Shown: positions 1 to 13,269 of the stretch, one piece after another
Numbering within the stretch: the stretch's first letter is position 1
How the letters are laid out: each line of letters opens with the position of its first letter
Assembly: GCA_028274465.1 (NCBI GenBank)
Contig: CM051458.1
Span: 84,154,085-84,218,084, forward strand
Direction: 5' to 3'
DNA length: 64,000 bases
Origin: Plantago ovata
Lineage: Eukaryota > Streptophyta > Magnoliopsida > Lamiales > Plantaginaceae
Program-made: the position numbers and the translations under genes
The notes under the pieces: model-generated
What the model saw: the letters and a program-made list of their open reading frames with translations, nothing else
What the model was told of the DNA's origin: nothing
The model's database searches: none

Positions 1-1
1 T

Positions 2-2848
2 GCTTCTTCCACCTGGCATCATCGTTTGGGTCACCCCGGCGATCCCGTTTTATCCGTTCTTAAGAATAATAGGCTTATTGATTGTAATAGGTTGTCTAAA
101 TTTCCTACATGTCAGTCTTGTATTCTTGGCAAACACGTTAAGCTTCCTTTTGTGCCATCAACTTCTAGCACATGCATGCCTTTTGATATAATACATAGTG
201 ATATTTGGACTTCTCCGACTTTGAGTTCCTCTGGCCATAAATATTATGTCTTATTTTTGGATGATTTTACGAATTTTGTGTGGATTTTTCCTATTGCTAA
301 AAAATCCCAAGTTTTCTCCATCTTTCAAAAATTTTACTCTCATATATCTACTCAATTCGAACGGAAGATTAAGACTGTTCAATGTGATAATGGTGGCGAA
401 TTTGATAATACTGCTTTTCGCCAATTTTGTGAGTCTAATGGCATGTCATTCCGTTTTTCATGTCCCCATACCTCTCCCCAAAATGGCAAAGCAGAACGTA
501 AAATTCGATCAATTAATAATAACATTCGCACCCTACTCATCCATGCTTCCTTACCACCTTCGTTTTGGCATCACGCCTTACATATGGCCACATATCTCCT
601 CAATATTTTACCTAGTAAACTCCTCTCCTATAAATCTCCCGTCCAAGCTCTCTATAATCGCCTTCCCATCTATACTCATCTTCGCACCTTTGGATGCTTA
701 TGTTACCCTCTTTTCCCCTCCACCACCATTCGCAAACTTCAACCCCGCTCCACTCCTTGCGTATTTTTGGGCTATCCGGCGGATCATCGGGGTTATAAAT
801 GACTTGATCTATCAAACCAGAAAATCATTACGTGTCGCCATGTCCATTTTGATGAAACCACTTTTCCTATGGCCAAATCTGTTACATCAAGCTCAACCGA
901 GAATGAGATTCTCGGGGATGGCCTTCCGGCTCACCTCCTTCCATTGTTATCTCCCGGCTACACCACTACACCTACACCCTGATCCCCACCTCCTGCCGCC
1001 CCTGTCCAATCTTCACCTGTGGCTCCATCTCCTTCCTCAGCCCATACTTCACCTACCCAACCTGGTTCCTCTGCTGGACCTATCTCGTCTCCGCCCATAC
1101 AGCCTATCCCTTTCGCAGATCTTCCCTCTGCTTCACCGTCCAGTTCACCACCTCATCCCAGTCCTCCACCCCGGACTACGCGGTACACTACGTATCCGCC
1201 CCAACGTCCCGTTACTCGCAGCCAACATGACATTTTTACACCTCACACTATCTTCGACCCTTCCGAAGCACATACAGCTACAGTTACACCATCACACCTT
1301 CCCCGTACCCCCTTAGATGCTCTCCGTGATCCTAACTGGAAACTGGCCATGACTGATGAATATAATGCTCTTATTAAAAATAAGACGTGGGAATTGGCCC
1401 CTCGTCCCCCGGGTGTTAATGTTATTCGTTCCATGTGGACTTTTACGCATAAGATTAAATCTGATGGTTCCTTTCAGAGGCATAAAACCCGTCTTGTAGA
1501 TGATGGTAAAACTCAGCGTGTGGGTATTGATTGTGGTGAGACGTTTAGTCCCGTGGTTAAACCCGCAACTATTCGTCTTGTTCTTAGCATTGCTCTCTCT
1601 CGCCGGTGGTCTATTCATCAACTCGACGTTAACAATGCATTTCTCCATGGCAATTTGCAGGAAACAGTTTATATGTATCAACCAATGGGGTTTCGTGATC
1701 CGACACACCTGGATGCTGTCTGCCTCTTACGGAAGTCATTATATGGCCTTAAACAGGCTCCTCGGGCGTGGTATCAGCGATTTGCTAACTTCGTCGCCAC
1801 TCTTGGCTTCTGCAATAGTAAGTGTGATACTTCGTTGTTTGTCTACAACCGCGGGGCTGATACTGCTTATTTGCTTCTCTATGTGGATGATATCATATTG
1901 ACTGCCTCTTCAGATGCGCTTCGACACTCGATTATGGCTAAGCTTAATTCGGAATTCGCTATGAAAGACTTAGGGCTCCTTAATGACTTTCTTGACATTC
2001 GAGTCACTCGCCATAAGGCTGGCCTATTTCTTTCCCAGTCTCGGTATGCAGCTGAAATTCTTGAACGAGCTGGCATGAGCTCGTGTAACTCGACAGATAC
2101 TCCCGTTGACACAAAGCCAAAAGTTAGTGCCTCTGTTGGGACTCCTTTTGCTGATCCTATGTTATATCGGAGTTTAGCTGGAGCGCTTCAGTATCTCACC
2201 TTCACTCGCCCTGATTTATCCTATGCGGTTCAACAGGTATGTCTTCACATGCATGATCCCCGCACAGACCATATGGAGGCTCTCAAGCGTATCTTACGCT
2301 ATGTCCAAGGCACTATGTCCCTTGGACTCCATCTCACTCCTTCCTCTCTTCACGATCTTGTGGCATATACTGATGCCGACTGGGCTGACTGCCCCGACAC
2401 TCGCCGTTCTACCTCCGGTTATTGTGTTTTCTTGGGTGACAACCTGATCTCCTGGTCCGCCAAGCGTCAAGCAACATTGTCCCGCTCGAGTGCTGAGGCC
2501 GAGTATCGTGGCGTCGCTAATGTTGTGGCCAAGTCATGCTGGCTCCGGAATCTTCTCCTTGAGCTTCTGTGTCCGGTGCGCAAGGCTACGTTTGTCTACT
2601 GTGACAATGTCTCTGCAATTTATCTCACCGAAAATCCTGTCCAGCATCAGCGTACAAAGCACATCGAGTTAGATATTCATTTTGTTCGCGAAAAGGTTGC
2701 CCGTGGTGAGGTTCGTGTTCATCATGTTCCCTCTCGTTATCAGATTGCGGATATTTTTACGAAGGGGTTGCCTTTGGTCTTGTTTGAAGACTTTCGTTCC
2801 AGTATCAATGTTCGTCCGCCTCCCGTTTCGACTGCGGGGGAGTGTTAG
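2..2848 (+). pseudogene. copia pol polyprotein, integrase-RT-RNase H, two nonsense codons
   Basis: A single reading frame is open from base 2 to the TAG at 2846-2848 except for two in-frame TGA codons, at 800-802 and 980-982. The protein would cleave into integrase (zinc-binding HH/CC, then a D,D,E core with DNGGEF), reverse transcriptase (catalytic YVDD near 1880) and RNase H (DADWADCPDTRRSTSGY near 2370). The first TGA replaces the residue after a conserved GYK in the integrase C-terminal region; the second falls in a proline-rich linker between integrase and RT. No frameshift was seen, so decay is recent or mild. As it stands the element cannot make a full polyprotein without readthrough. 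Confidence 0.9.
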
Positions 2849-3054
2849 AATATAGGAGTTGAACCAGACAGCATATAGGAGTTAAACCATAACAGGTTAA
2901 CTCCTTGGTCAACACCGACAATGTAGAGATAGGAATGTATTAGGAATGTATTACGAATGTATATCTGTCCTAGAATATAGCCTAGAATAGTGGATTTCGT
3001 TGTATATATATATCCTTGGTGATTAATGAGAAGGTATGGATTCACATTCTTACA
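2843..3054 (+). repeat. 3' LTR of the truncated copia element
   Basis: This 212 bp LTR starts TGTTAGAATA directly after the polypurine tract and ends ATTCTTACA, giving TG...CA termini. The same sequence, inverted, forms both LTRs of the 21134-22075 element, which confirms both ends. LTRs this short are normal for plant copia families. Confidence 0.9.
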
Positions 3055-3080
3055 TTTTGTCCATATGTGGCATCATTACC

Positions 3081-3128
3081 ACACCATACCATTCGGGTAA
3101 TAGGGGGGTTAATAAAATGGTATGGTGT
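3081..3128. repeat. 13-bp perfect inverted repeat
   Basis: Arms ACACCATACCATT (3081-3093) and AATGGTATGGTGT (3116-3128) enclose a 22-nt loop. The site lies 27 bp past the LTR. A related ATACCACACC motif occurs near 3275, so it may be the end of a decayed MITE, but no element boundary could be set. Confidence 0.6.
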
Positions 3129-3865
3129 GAGTTGTGACATGATTATGATTTAAGGGAAAAGACAATTGCACCCTTAAAATTTACAAAAGTTTACTTAAAT
3201 TATTCTCAATTTTCATATTTATTTACCCATAATGTCACTACCTTTTCATTACATTGTTTGTTTTTTTCCTACCAAACAATTACATACCACACCAAAATAT
3301 ACTACTACGTAGTACCATTTTGTTCTTTCACTACCAAACACTAAAATTTTGGTCAAACTTCACACGAAATACTACTCTATAACACAACATTATCAATATC
3401 TCATTTTCGGACATCACCATTGAATTACAGTTTGTCAAACTATTGATCAAACTGTCATTCTAATAGTAATATACCAAACGGTGGTTAAAGTTAGTCAATT
3501 GGTCAGTAACGAGTTTCCTCAACTTTTTCTTGCCCATCTAATAATATAATAAGATATGGCTCATTTGCTTCTTTCTTCTTTCTATAGTGATTTACTTGAC
3601 CTAGAAAATAGTTAGGACTTGAGTCCTCTTATTTACATTTGGAAAAGACCAAGATAGGGTAGGTCATTTGGTTCAATTCTTTTCGGTTTTTTATATTCAA
3701 TTCCATTCATATTTCATTATTTTTATCTTTTATATTATAAATAAATTCAAGTTAAATTTATTAGATTCAATTTAATTTAGTTAACTCCAAATAAATCATA
3801 CATAAATCAATTTAGGCCCTGGGAAAAGATTTAGACTCAATAAAGATTCTACACAAAACTTAAAC
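3129..3865. other. AT-rich intergenic stretch
   Basis: No coding frame, RNA gene or complete repeat is recognisable here. The sequence is AT-rich with scattered short direct repeats. Confidence 0.6.
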
Positions 3866-4845
3866 TGGCCTTGGGAAAAGATTTGGAAGCTTCAAGTCCA
3901 ACCAAAAATAAAATTCTTTCTATGGCTTCTAATTCATGACAAATTACCAACAACTTCAAAATTACACAGGCACAACATATTACCATCCCCAACATGTACT
4001 CTTTGCAATACCACTCCAGAAACAATGCAACATTTGTGGGATTGCTCCTACTTCTCACAAGTAAGAAACCTCATACACAATCCCTTAGAACCATCAAGGG
4101 TGTACCAAGAACAGATTTTCCACCAAAAAGCTAATAGTGATGAATTCACAAAAATCTTCCTACTATGGTAGATGATCTGGAAATACAGAAATGATAAGAT
4201 CTTCAACCAGACTAACTTAAACACTTTCACCTTCAATACTTCCCTTCTAAACCTCATACAAGACCACTCAATCCTTTCCCAAAAACATGTCCACACGAAA
4301 ACACCTATCCTGTCAAATGGTCTCCACCTCCACAGAACTTCTATTGCCTCAATATTGATGGAAGTGTTTGTCCAACTTTCAAAACGGCTGGGACAGGCTG
4401 TATTGTTAGAAATCATGAAGGAAACTTCATAAGAGCATCCTCTTCATTCTTGGGAGATGTAGACGTCAACACAGCAGAATGCTACGCATTCAAACTAGGC
4501 GTACAACTTTGTTCACAAATAGACGTAAAGAAACTTATCATCCAAACTGATTCTAAATATTTGATTTCATGTCTAAACAGGGTGGAAGTAGTGCACTTAA
4601 GGCATCGGGAGCTTTTGCGGGACGCCACTGAAGACCTGAAGAAAATGGAAGCGGTCCAGATCCAATTTGTATATAGGGAAGCCAATGGAGTAGCCGACCA
4701 TCTAGCGAATGAAGGAATAAAAAGAACCTTTGGAGGAATTCAAAACTTTTGCGGTTCTTTGCATTTTGTTTGGGATTTATCTCCAATTTGGCTGAACAAT
4801 TTACTTGCTTTAGACTCTTTAAATTCAGTACGGTTCGTAACCTAA
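3866..4845 (+). pseudogene. LINE (non-LTR) ORF2 3' fragment: zinc-knuckle and RNase H
   Basis: Reading across frames gives the plant LINE ORF2 C-terminus. First comes a zf-RVT region around 3866-4100 (WKLQVQPKIKFFLW, then CTLCN and H-x-WDCSYF). The RNase H-like domain follows from about 4310, with catalytic carboxylates in NIDGS, NTAECYA and IQTDSKY and the late motif YREANGVADHLANEG. The frame is interrupted by an in-frame TAG near 4169 and the RNase H frame shifts near 4440. The RT domain is absent, and no poly(A) tail or target duplication was found. It is a dead 5'-truncated insertion or a remnant; a domesticated RNase H-like gene is possible but the internal stop argues against it. Confidence 0.8.
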
Positions 4846-4915
4846 GACATTTTGGATGCTTTTGGTAGTTTAACCTAATGCTATGTTGTTGAATTTCAAA
4901 AACAAATTTGGTCAT

Positions 4916-5045
4916 GTTCTCTTCGTCTGAAAATTGATTATTTTATGTTCAGTTCAGATCAGTTCAGATGCATTAATTTCAGTTCATATTTGACTAATAG
5001 TATTTTGTATTACAAATAAGTTCAGATCAGTTCAGTTACAGAGTC
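4916..5045. mobile_element. MITE-like repeat with GTTCAG motifs
   Basis: The stretch starts TGTTCTCTTCGTCTGAAAA and contains several GTTCAGATCAG/GTTCAG runs and a TACAAATAAG block. The same arrangement recurs at 5633-5745, 31935-32079, 61975-62183, 62603-62740 and 63811-63900. The best copy (61975) has terminal inverted repeats, so this is taken as a member of one MITE family with an unclear right end. Confidence 0.5.
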
Positions 5046-6302
5046 TTACTCCTATTCACATGTCATTTTGGCAATAAAGTCAACACATTCCCATCACTTG
5101 AGAAAAGTTAGAAAGGAGAAAAGGAAAAGAATCATTGAATTGGCCAACCAATAATTTGTTTTCTAATACCATTACGATAAAGGACCATTAATCTATTGTC
5201 ATCATATGACTTAGAACTTAGAAGCAACCCTCACGCATGTCTAGTCGGATTAGCTCATACTGTCATACACAGTAAATCTAGCTAGAGCAGACACTCATTC
5301 AAATACATGTAGTGGTGAAATCTAGAGATGTTAAGCCAGTCAGTATTATTGTGTAGGTACTTAATCACCAACACATTCACTTAATATAAGTATACTTACT
5401 TTCGTCAAATAAGTTTACATAACTTAAAAGCAAACTAAAGCTTAAGATAAGATAATATATTTGAATCATGATAGAGATGAAGATAAATTGAATATTAAAT
5501 AATCCATATGAAAATAAGTAAAATCGAATGTCCCCTTCACTCTTGGATTATACATTTGTATTATCAATCCTACTAATGTCATTTTCTTCAACTGATTGAT
5601 ACTACAATACTACAATACTAAATGCTATCCTAGTTTCGTTCGAACAGAATTGAACAAAATTAAATTAAATTGAATTAACTTTATTTATAATATAAATAAT
5701 TATTAAATACGTACATCTAAATTGAACCGAATAGCTTTTCAATGTTGGGATGAGATCTTGAAATTGACTCAAATTAAGATCGTGGTGTGATGATTCGTAT
5801 TGGTACGCACGAGTTGGACGTCCTCCATACATAACTGAGTCAGAAAAGGAAGAAATTAAAGATGACGTTTTTACATAAACAAACAACGACAAGAGAATGA
5901 ACAACGTCAAAAGGAGAGAACTAAATCCATGAAAAACATTCACTTTTCTATACATGCCATTGATAACCAAAATATACATATGCTTGTGATCGTCCATATA
6001 AGATAGTTCACCACTGTTGTCTCATAAATATAGTTACTTCATTTCATTACAAACTTCTTCTTCTCATAGTAACTAGGCACCATTAAAAGTCAATATCAAA
6101 ATTAGTTTAGAACCTTTTGATATTAATGGGTTAGTACATAGCTCAAGTAGTCAAGTGTAAGTTCTCGGATTGAATATCTTTAAGTTCGCTACTCCAATTA
6201 TACTTCCTGTTAATAGACTTGTAAGTGCACGATCAACGAAAGAGAATATAGTAATTAAGTAATGCAAATCGATCTATTATTTGATCCATTTTTTTAATTT
6301 TT
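5046..6302. other. Intergenic stretch with one decayed GTTCAG-family copy
   Basis: No gene is recognisable. Bases 5633-5745 resemble the GTTCAG MITE family (GAACAGAATTGAAC followed by a TTTATTTATAATATAAAT block). The rest is AT-rich single-copy-looking DNA leading to the left end of the MULE-like element. Confidence 0.55.
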
Positions 6303-6525
6303 GGCCCTAACTTATTAAACGTAGTAGCAATTTTACTAAACGTTGGAAATTTATTAGTAATTTGCAAAAAACACCTTATTTTTAATATTTTACAAATAAG
6401 TCACAAATTTATTAAATATATTAAATACACACAAATTACAACTAACACAATTTCATACGTTCATTACTTCCTTCTCCACAACAAATTCTTCAGAAACAAA
6501 TCTCTTCTGAATACAAATTTTCAAC

Positions 6526-7882
<1,357 letters not shown>

Positions 7883-9013
7883 AATATACCATACATCGTG
7901 TAAAGTGATGGTCATCTCACCGAATGGCATGTGAAAGGAGTTGGTCTCAGGCTGCCATCTCTCAACAAAAGCTGATATAAGAGCGTGGTCAATAGACTTG
8001 TACATACAGTCCTTCAGGTGGTATAGCCTACTTTCCTTCAACCATGTCAATACATCATAATTTGCGTCTTTTTCTGGGATAGAGAGATTCTTTGATCTTG
8101 CATGTCTTGAATGACAATGCAAGCACCTAAGGACCTATAAAAAAAACAAAACATGTTACAACAATATTAAATATTATGTGACCAACATAATAATTCAAGT
8201 CTCACAAACATAAAATTGACTGACCTCCCCCTTATGCCATATTTGGTATGCAATATGGTGTTTGAACGAAGGCAATAACTCCTTTAGTACTGGCCCTCCA
8301 TCAACTCCCAAACTCATCGGGCTACCATGCACATTACCCTCCATGTCACCATGAATATGTTCTCTCGGCCCTAAATAAAGTAAAAATTAAAAAGAAGAAC
8401 CTAAACAATATTAACTGATAAAATCACAAGAAATTGAATTACCTTGCAAATTATCATAAGTTTCTTCATCGTCTTCCTCATCACTAGCAATCTCATGGTG
8501 ATTAATCCCTTTACCTTTACTGCGAAGGTTATCAAGATATGCATCTCTCTCCATATCTTTAAGTGTACCACTAGATATCGAAGTATCATCATCATCGGAA
8601 CTATCCACCATGGTCTCAATTGCACGTGCAAACTGTTCATGCACTTGGGTACTCTCACTTTCCTGCTCCATGTCATCCCTCGTAGCCCTTGCTTTGGCCT
8701 CAACAGGAAGCCTACGTCCTTCTTCTGCACGCTTACGGTTTGATTGAGTAACAACCCTTCCTTGCAAGCGTCCAACACCAACATCTTCCCAATATCCTTT
8801 CTTTCCACCCTTATCCATCTATAAATACAACAAAGTAAGATTAGAATGAACAATCAATATCTCTACAACTACGTATATATACAACAAGTCATTAATTTAT
8901 TATCAAATTATAAGAGGACAATAGAAACACATATATCATAAGTGAAAATCAAATGTGTGCATCAATAAAATATGAAGATCAATTAATATAACAAGTTGAA
9001 GTTTGATGTAATT

Positions 9014-9015
<2 letters not shown>

Positions 9016-9078
<63 letters not shown>
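9016..9078. repeat. (AT)n microsatellite in right arm
   Basis: About 63 bp of AT dinucleotide repeat followed by GC and a 50-bp A-rich tract. It mirrors the left-arm run and gives meaningless YIYIYI-type frames on both strands. Confidence 0.95.
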
Positions 9079-9079
<1 letters not shown>

Positions 9080-9128
9080 CAAAAAAAAAAAATTAAAAAA
9101 AATTAAAAAAAAAAAAAAAAAAAAAAAG

Positions 9129-9216
9129 ACAGCAGGCCGCGCGGCCTGCTGTTCCGGCCGAGCAGCCGCTACGGCTGCTCGGCCTGAATATGGGCGGCGG
9201 TGGTTTCCACCGCCCA
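9129..9216. repeat. Three GC-rich hairpins in the right arm
   Basis: The first is a perfect 24-bp palindrome of arms ACAGCAGGCCGC (9129-9140) and GCGGCCTGCTGT (9141-9152). The second has 13-bp arms GGCCGAGCAGCCG (9156-9168) and CGGCTGCTCGGCC (9172-9184) around CTA. The third pairs GGCGGTGG with CCACCGCC around TTT near 9196-9215. The first shares the AGCAGGCC stem with the left-arm hairpin. Confidence 0.9.
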
Positions 9217-9306
9217 TATATGCCACCCATATACTTTTAAAAATAAAAAAAAATTAAAGAACTAACCTTGATTTGAGTTTGATGATATCTCTTGGTATGT
9301 TCTTCA

Positions 9307-9447
9307 AGTTGAATTGAAATATGTTGATTAGGTTATTGATTTAGGGCTTGATTTATTTAAGGTGGAATTGTGATGAAGTTGAATTGAAATATGTTGATTA
9401 GGTTATTGATTTAGGGGCTTGATTTATTTAAGGTGGAATTGTGATGA
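9307..9447. repeat. 70-bp tandem duplication
   Basis: Copy 1 (9307-9376) and copy 2 (9377-9447) differ by one extra G in a run. The unit begins AAGTTGAATTGAAATATG and ends GGAATTGTGATG. It is confined to the right arm. Confidence 0.9.
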
Positions 9448-9858
9448 TTTTAAAAGTATTGGGTTAATTTGTAAAATTATAAATTTATAGATATTTTATG
9501 TAATTTACAATAAATTTCCAACATTTAGTAAATTTATGTTCCGACGAGTTTAATATTTGCCAATTTGAATTTGGATAACTAGAGTACAATTTATGGAAAG
9601 TATGGTAAAAAGGAAATTGAACTAAATTATTACAATAAAATATATAAATATAGTTAATGACCTCATAATGATGGAACAAAATCGGGTCAAATACGCAATA
9701 GATTCTCAAGTATAAATACAAAAAACTACCATCACCAACAAACAACTCCATAAAAATGGTGGTTTGATATACTGGTTGTTGACACTACTCATCATCATCA
9801 TCATTGTTGGATTGGTTACTTACGACGCCAAACAACAGCAAACTGTCAAGCAGCTTTA

Positions 9859-12003
9859 ATGGTGGTTTCGGTGGTTGTGGATTGGGCTCAATCCATCAGT
9901 TTCGTCGATCAATTTGATAGCCTTTTTTCAACCTTATTAAACTCAACTCCTCCTACTAATTCTATTCTACTCTACGCCGCCGGCAGTTTCCTCGCCATCG
10001 CTGCTCCTGCATGGGTATTGCTTCACTACCGGAAGCTCGCCGGAGACTCACTCGACGCTAAATTTGGTAAAGCTTTTGTTTCTTCATAGATCAATTTGGT
10101 ACTCTTTGATTATTAATTGCTTCCCAATTTTGCCAATTCAGCTCAAATCTTAGTAAATTTCAGTTATTAGTGTACAAATGTTCTGTTTTTTATGCTAAAT
10201 TATAATCAGCACTAATCGAGTAATTTAGATCCTTTTGATTGTGGATTTTTGGCAATTAGACTAATTAGTTCAGTTTGTAGAATCTTGTTGTGATGATACT
10301 GGGGATTCATAGATACTCTACTAATTTGATGAGTACGATAAGGATATGTAGAGTCAAGATATGATTAAAAATTAAAATTCAACTTGTTTGTAATTTTCGA
10401 TCTTGTGTTGCCAACTTGCCATAATGCACCTGTTTTGGGTTGGGGATAACTTCTATCACTGGACGTGTACGCATAAACACCAGCAATCGTTACTTCTACG
10501 GCCTGCAGCCGCTTATTGGTCTTGGTCTCTTTTTCTTGAGGAATTTAATGTACAGAATTAGTTGAGATCATAATAAGCCCATTAGTCAAAGTCCAGTGCT
10601 ATCGACAGTCTTTTGCGGTTATTGGAAGAAAAAGTCTCCTTCATATAGGTTATTATGTGATGAGGTTATTCATGTTTACGTCATTTTAACACCGTTACTG
10701 GAGTGGCTCTCACTGGTTAATACTACAAGTTCACACACTGACACACTGCTCGTTGTTAAAAGCGATGAATATGGTTTTGTCTTTATGAAACGTTCATGCA
10801 CCAGAGCTTGTTTACTTATCTATAGGCTATAGCAATACGTGTGATCAATCTTTGTTTATTTGAGATGTATTCTTGTGTCAAGGAGGAGTTTTTTTTTTTT
10901 TTGTGGTCCAGTGATTGGAGATGAGTTTTAGGCTTTTAGCTACAAGAACTTTTCAGGAAAATAGCTGTGTTATGTGTGGTGTATATGCTCTCTTTCAAGA
11001 TCTGCTTTACTAGTACTTTATAACTTACAAAATGAATCTCTTTGTCCTCACTTGTTTACTAAATTTTCTTACAAACTAAGCTTTACTACTTTACAACTTA
11101 CAAATAAATCTCCTTGTCCTCACTTGTTTATTATATTTAACAGCATATTCTCAGAGAATTGAAGGTGAAGTGTTCATAACTGATGATGAATATTTTACTG
11201 CTGATGAAGCTGAATATACTGAATCTGCCGAATATGATGAGAAAATGCCATTCCACGAAGCATTATTTGCATCAATTTTCAGTTCCACGTCAGTTACCGA
11301 CACGCCTTCTTCTATAGAAAGGCCAATTTTAACTACTGAGCCGGCCAGTTTAGAAGACAAAGTAGTAGAAAATTCACCTCAAGTTTTCTGTGAAATTTGT
11401 TTGGAGAACAAAGAGAGCTGGCAGATGTTCAGAAACGATAAATGCTCTCATTCATTTTGCTGTGAATGTACGAGCAACCATATTATTGCTAAGATTCAAG
11501 ACAGAGTGAAGAGGGTTACTTGCCCGGCTCCAAATTGCAAAGCCAGGCTGAACAACGATAGGTGTAGGCTACTGATCCCAGAATATGCTCTAGTTCAATG
11601 GGATGAATTGCTATGCTTGTCACTCATTCAGGAATCTTCCAAGCTGTACTGTCCTTTTCAGGATTGTTCAGCCATGCTAATAAATGATACTGGATTAGTA
11701 ATTCGGGAGGTACAATGTGTTTCATGCAAGCGATCATTCTGTGCAGAATGCCGTGTCCCTTGGCATATGGAGTTCACTTGTAAGGAGTTTCAGAAGTGGT
11801 ATGCCAAGAAGGGAGGGAAAGACGATAAGATAGTGAAGAAACTTGCCAAGAAGAAGAATTGGCAAAAATGCCCCAAATGCAAGATGTATGTTGAAAAGGC
11901 GGAGGGCTGCGTACACATGACTTGTAGATGCAAGTATGAGTTCTGCTACAGATGCGGATCAAAGTGGAGCGATTCTCATGGTGCTAAGTGTAGGCAGAGG
12001 TAG
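9859..12003 (+). CDS. RBR-type (RING1-IBR-RING2) E3 ubiquitin ligase, two exons
   Basis: Exon 1 is 9859-10066 and exon 2 is 11144-12003, with donor TTTG|GTAAAG and acceptor TTTAACAG. The join is in frame and gives 355 residues. Residues ~36-57 form a hydrophobic segment (SILLYAAGSFLAIAAPAWVLL) that should anchor the protein in a membrane. Residues ~85-105 are acidic and tyrosine-rich. RING1 starts at C152 (CEICLENKESW) and ends near C201; the IBR zinc fold spans about 239-282; RING2 starts at C312 (CPKCKMYVEKAEGC). By analogy with Parkin and HHARI, C325 in AEGCVHM is the catalytic cysteine that accepts ubiquitin from the E2. All zinc ligands appear present, so the gene looks functional. It resembles the small RNF144-like plant RBR proteins rather than the larger ARIADNE group. 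The start codon is the first ATG of an open exon; an upstream 5'UTR exon cannot be excluded. Confidence 0.85.
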
Positions 12004-12669
12004 ACCCGCATGGCATACAGTAAGGTTGTATATAGTAGATTGATTTACACTTCAATACGCATATCGTATTATTAAGCTGATTTTTTACAAGTGACAGTTT
12101 GCAACTGCCTTTTTATCACTGCTTATTGATTCTTTGTAGCAGAAATAGAAAGTGTCTGTTTGTAGAACTAGAAACATAATGATCATAGGCATCTGCAAAA
12201 ACACACTAAGTTAGGAATTTAGGATCATCCTCTCAAAAACATCAAAGTTTTAACTTTCAAGCATGCTGAAGAGACAGTTTTAGAGGATTTGGATTTTAAT
12301 TTCTACTGTTGAACACAGGTTTATTAGTATAGTTTTGTACAGATCATTCTGGGATTATCCTAGTATCTGTAAACTGTAGGTTTTGACTTTTGGATGTAAT
12401 AGTTGATCTGGCATGATTTAAGTACTATATTAGTACTATTACTCTTTCTAATCAACAAGTCATCTGTACATTAAAAATACCTGTGATAAAGACAACTAAT
12501 TTGTTATACAATATTGTTATCTGAATGAACTCATACAACAGCTGGAGTAGTTCTCAATATACTATATTATACACCTACTCTTGCATTATACAGCAAAGTA
12601 CTAAATTTGACAGAGTAAATTGGAATTTGTTGAATAGTTAACCACTTGAATCTTGCACCAAACTTTGAG
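12004..12669. other. Convergent 3' flanks of the RBR and ARF-like genes
   Basis: No further gene is seen. The stretch should contain the two 3' UTRs. No repeat was recognised. Confidence 0.6.
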
Positions 12670-13269
12670 CTAGACGTCTCCGGCTGACTGTAGCGCATCA
12701 CACAACCAATCGAACCCTTCCAATAGGCCTTCTCCGCTGACAGCACAAGTTTTGAACATAGCCCAGCGACGATTCTCTATCTCGTGCAGAGCTAAGGCCT
12801 CACTTATCGCGGCCTCATCAACTGCACCAGGAACATCCTGTTTATTTGCGAATATAAGTAGAATAGCACCTTTCAGCCCTTTCAGCTCTGCCTCCCCCAG
12901 TATTTCACGAATGTCTTCTTTGGCGTAAACGAGCCTATGTTTTTCAGTAGGACTCGAATCAACCACATAAATTATCGCTCTCGTATCTGGTAACCATGTC
13001 CTCCATAAACTGGAAGGCCTTACAGTTGTATCACCAGCCGGGTGCAAGAAGAGATTCCAAAAATACCTGCCAACATCAAAGGCTAAAAACTTAACATTTT
13101 TGTACAGAACGGTTTCCACATGGAACTCGATTGTTGGAACAGTGGATACGGGCTCTTGGCTGGTGCAGAGTCGATTGAAAATGGTGGTCTGTCCGGCACC
13201 ACAAAGCCCCAGGAATACGATTCGAACTTCTTTGTGCCATGTAAAGAGGCGCGTAAATGCTATTCCCAT
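12670..13269 (-). CDS. ARF/ARL1-like small GTPase, intronless, defective P-loop
   Basis: The 199-residue frame starts MGIAFTRLF, with the myristoylation-type glycine 2 typical of ARF family proteins, and runs through all family blocks: PTIEFHVETV (switch 1), FDVG (switch 2 side), IIYVVDSS, FANKQDVPGA (guanine-binding NKxD) and CAVSGEGLLEG (SAK-like). ARF family proteins act as GTP switches in vesicle traffic at the Golgi. Two features argue against normal function. The P-loop reads GLCGAGQTT, so the invariant lysine that binds the phosphates is glutamine, and the switch 2 glutamine block (DVGGQ) is broken by about 11 extra residues (RYFWNLFLHPA). Plant ARF/ARL genes normally contain introns, so this is likely a retrocopy that kept its frame, or a pseudo-GTPase. 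Closest by eye to ARL1/ARF3. Confidence 0.75.
   Translation of the reverse strand: MGIAFTRLFTWHKEVRIVFLGLCGAGQTTIFNRLCTSQEPVSTVPTIEFHVETVLYKNVKFLAFDVGRYFWNLFLHPAGDTTVRPSSLWRTWLPDTRAIIYVVDSSPTEKHRLVYAKEDIREILGEAELKGLKGAILLIFANKQDVPGAVDEAAISEALALHEIENRRWAMFKTCAVSGEGLLEGFDWLCDALQSAGDV

Larger units (their letters stand above)
1..3054 (+). mobile_element. Ty1/copia retrotransposon, 5' part outside window
   Basis: The window opens inside the pol gene of a copia-type LTR retrotransposon. Visible in order are the GAG-pre-integrase motif (WHHRLGHPG), the integrase core, reverse transcriptase, RNase H, a purine-rich tract (GCGGGGGAG) and a short 3' LTR. The integrase-before-RT order is diagnostic of Ty1/copia. 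The 5' LTR and gag lie to the left of base 1, so no target duplication can be checked. A second, internally deleted member of the same family lies inverted at 21134-22075 and shares the LTR and the last ~80 bp of pol. Confidence 0.95.
8936..9561 (-). repeat. Right inverted arm of the MULE-like element
   Basis: Mirror of 6303-6980. It reads inner conserved block, (AT)n, poly(A) tract, GC-rich hairpins, a diverged middle with a 70-bp tandem duplication, and the outer conserved block ending TTAATATTTGCC. Confidence 0.75.

Noticed and set aside
246-1316. 356-residue plus-strand frame
   Set aside because: Shadow of the copia pol frame; no domain in this frame.
6127-6230. tRNA-like TAGCTCAAGTAGTCAAG sequence
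   Set aside because: No B-box and no end that repeats elsewhere.
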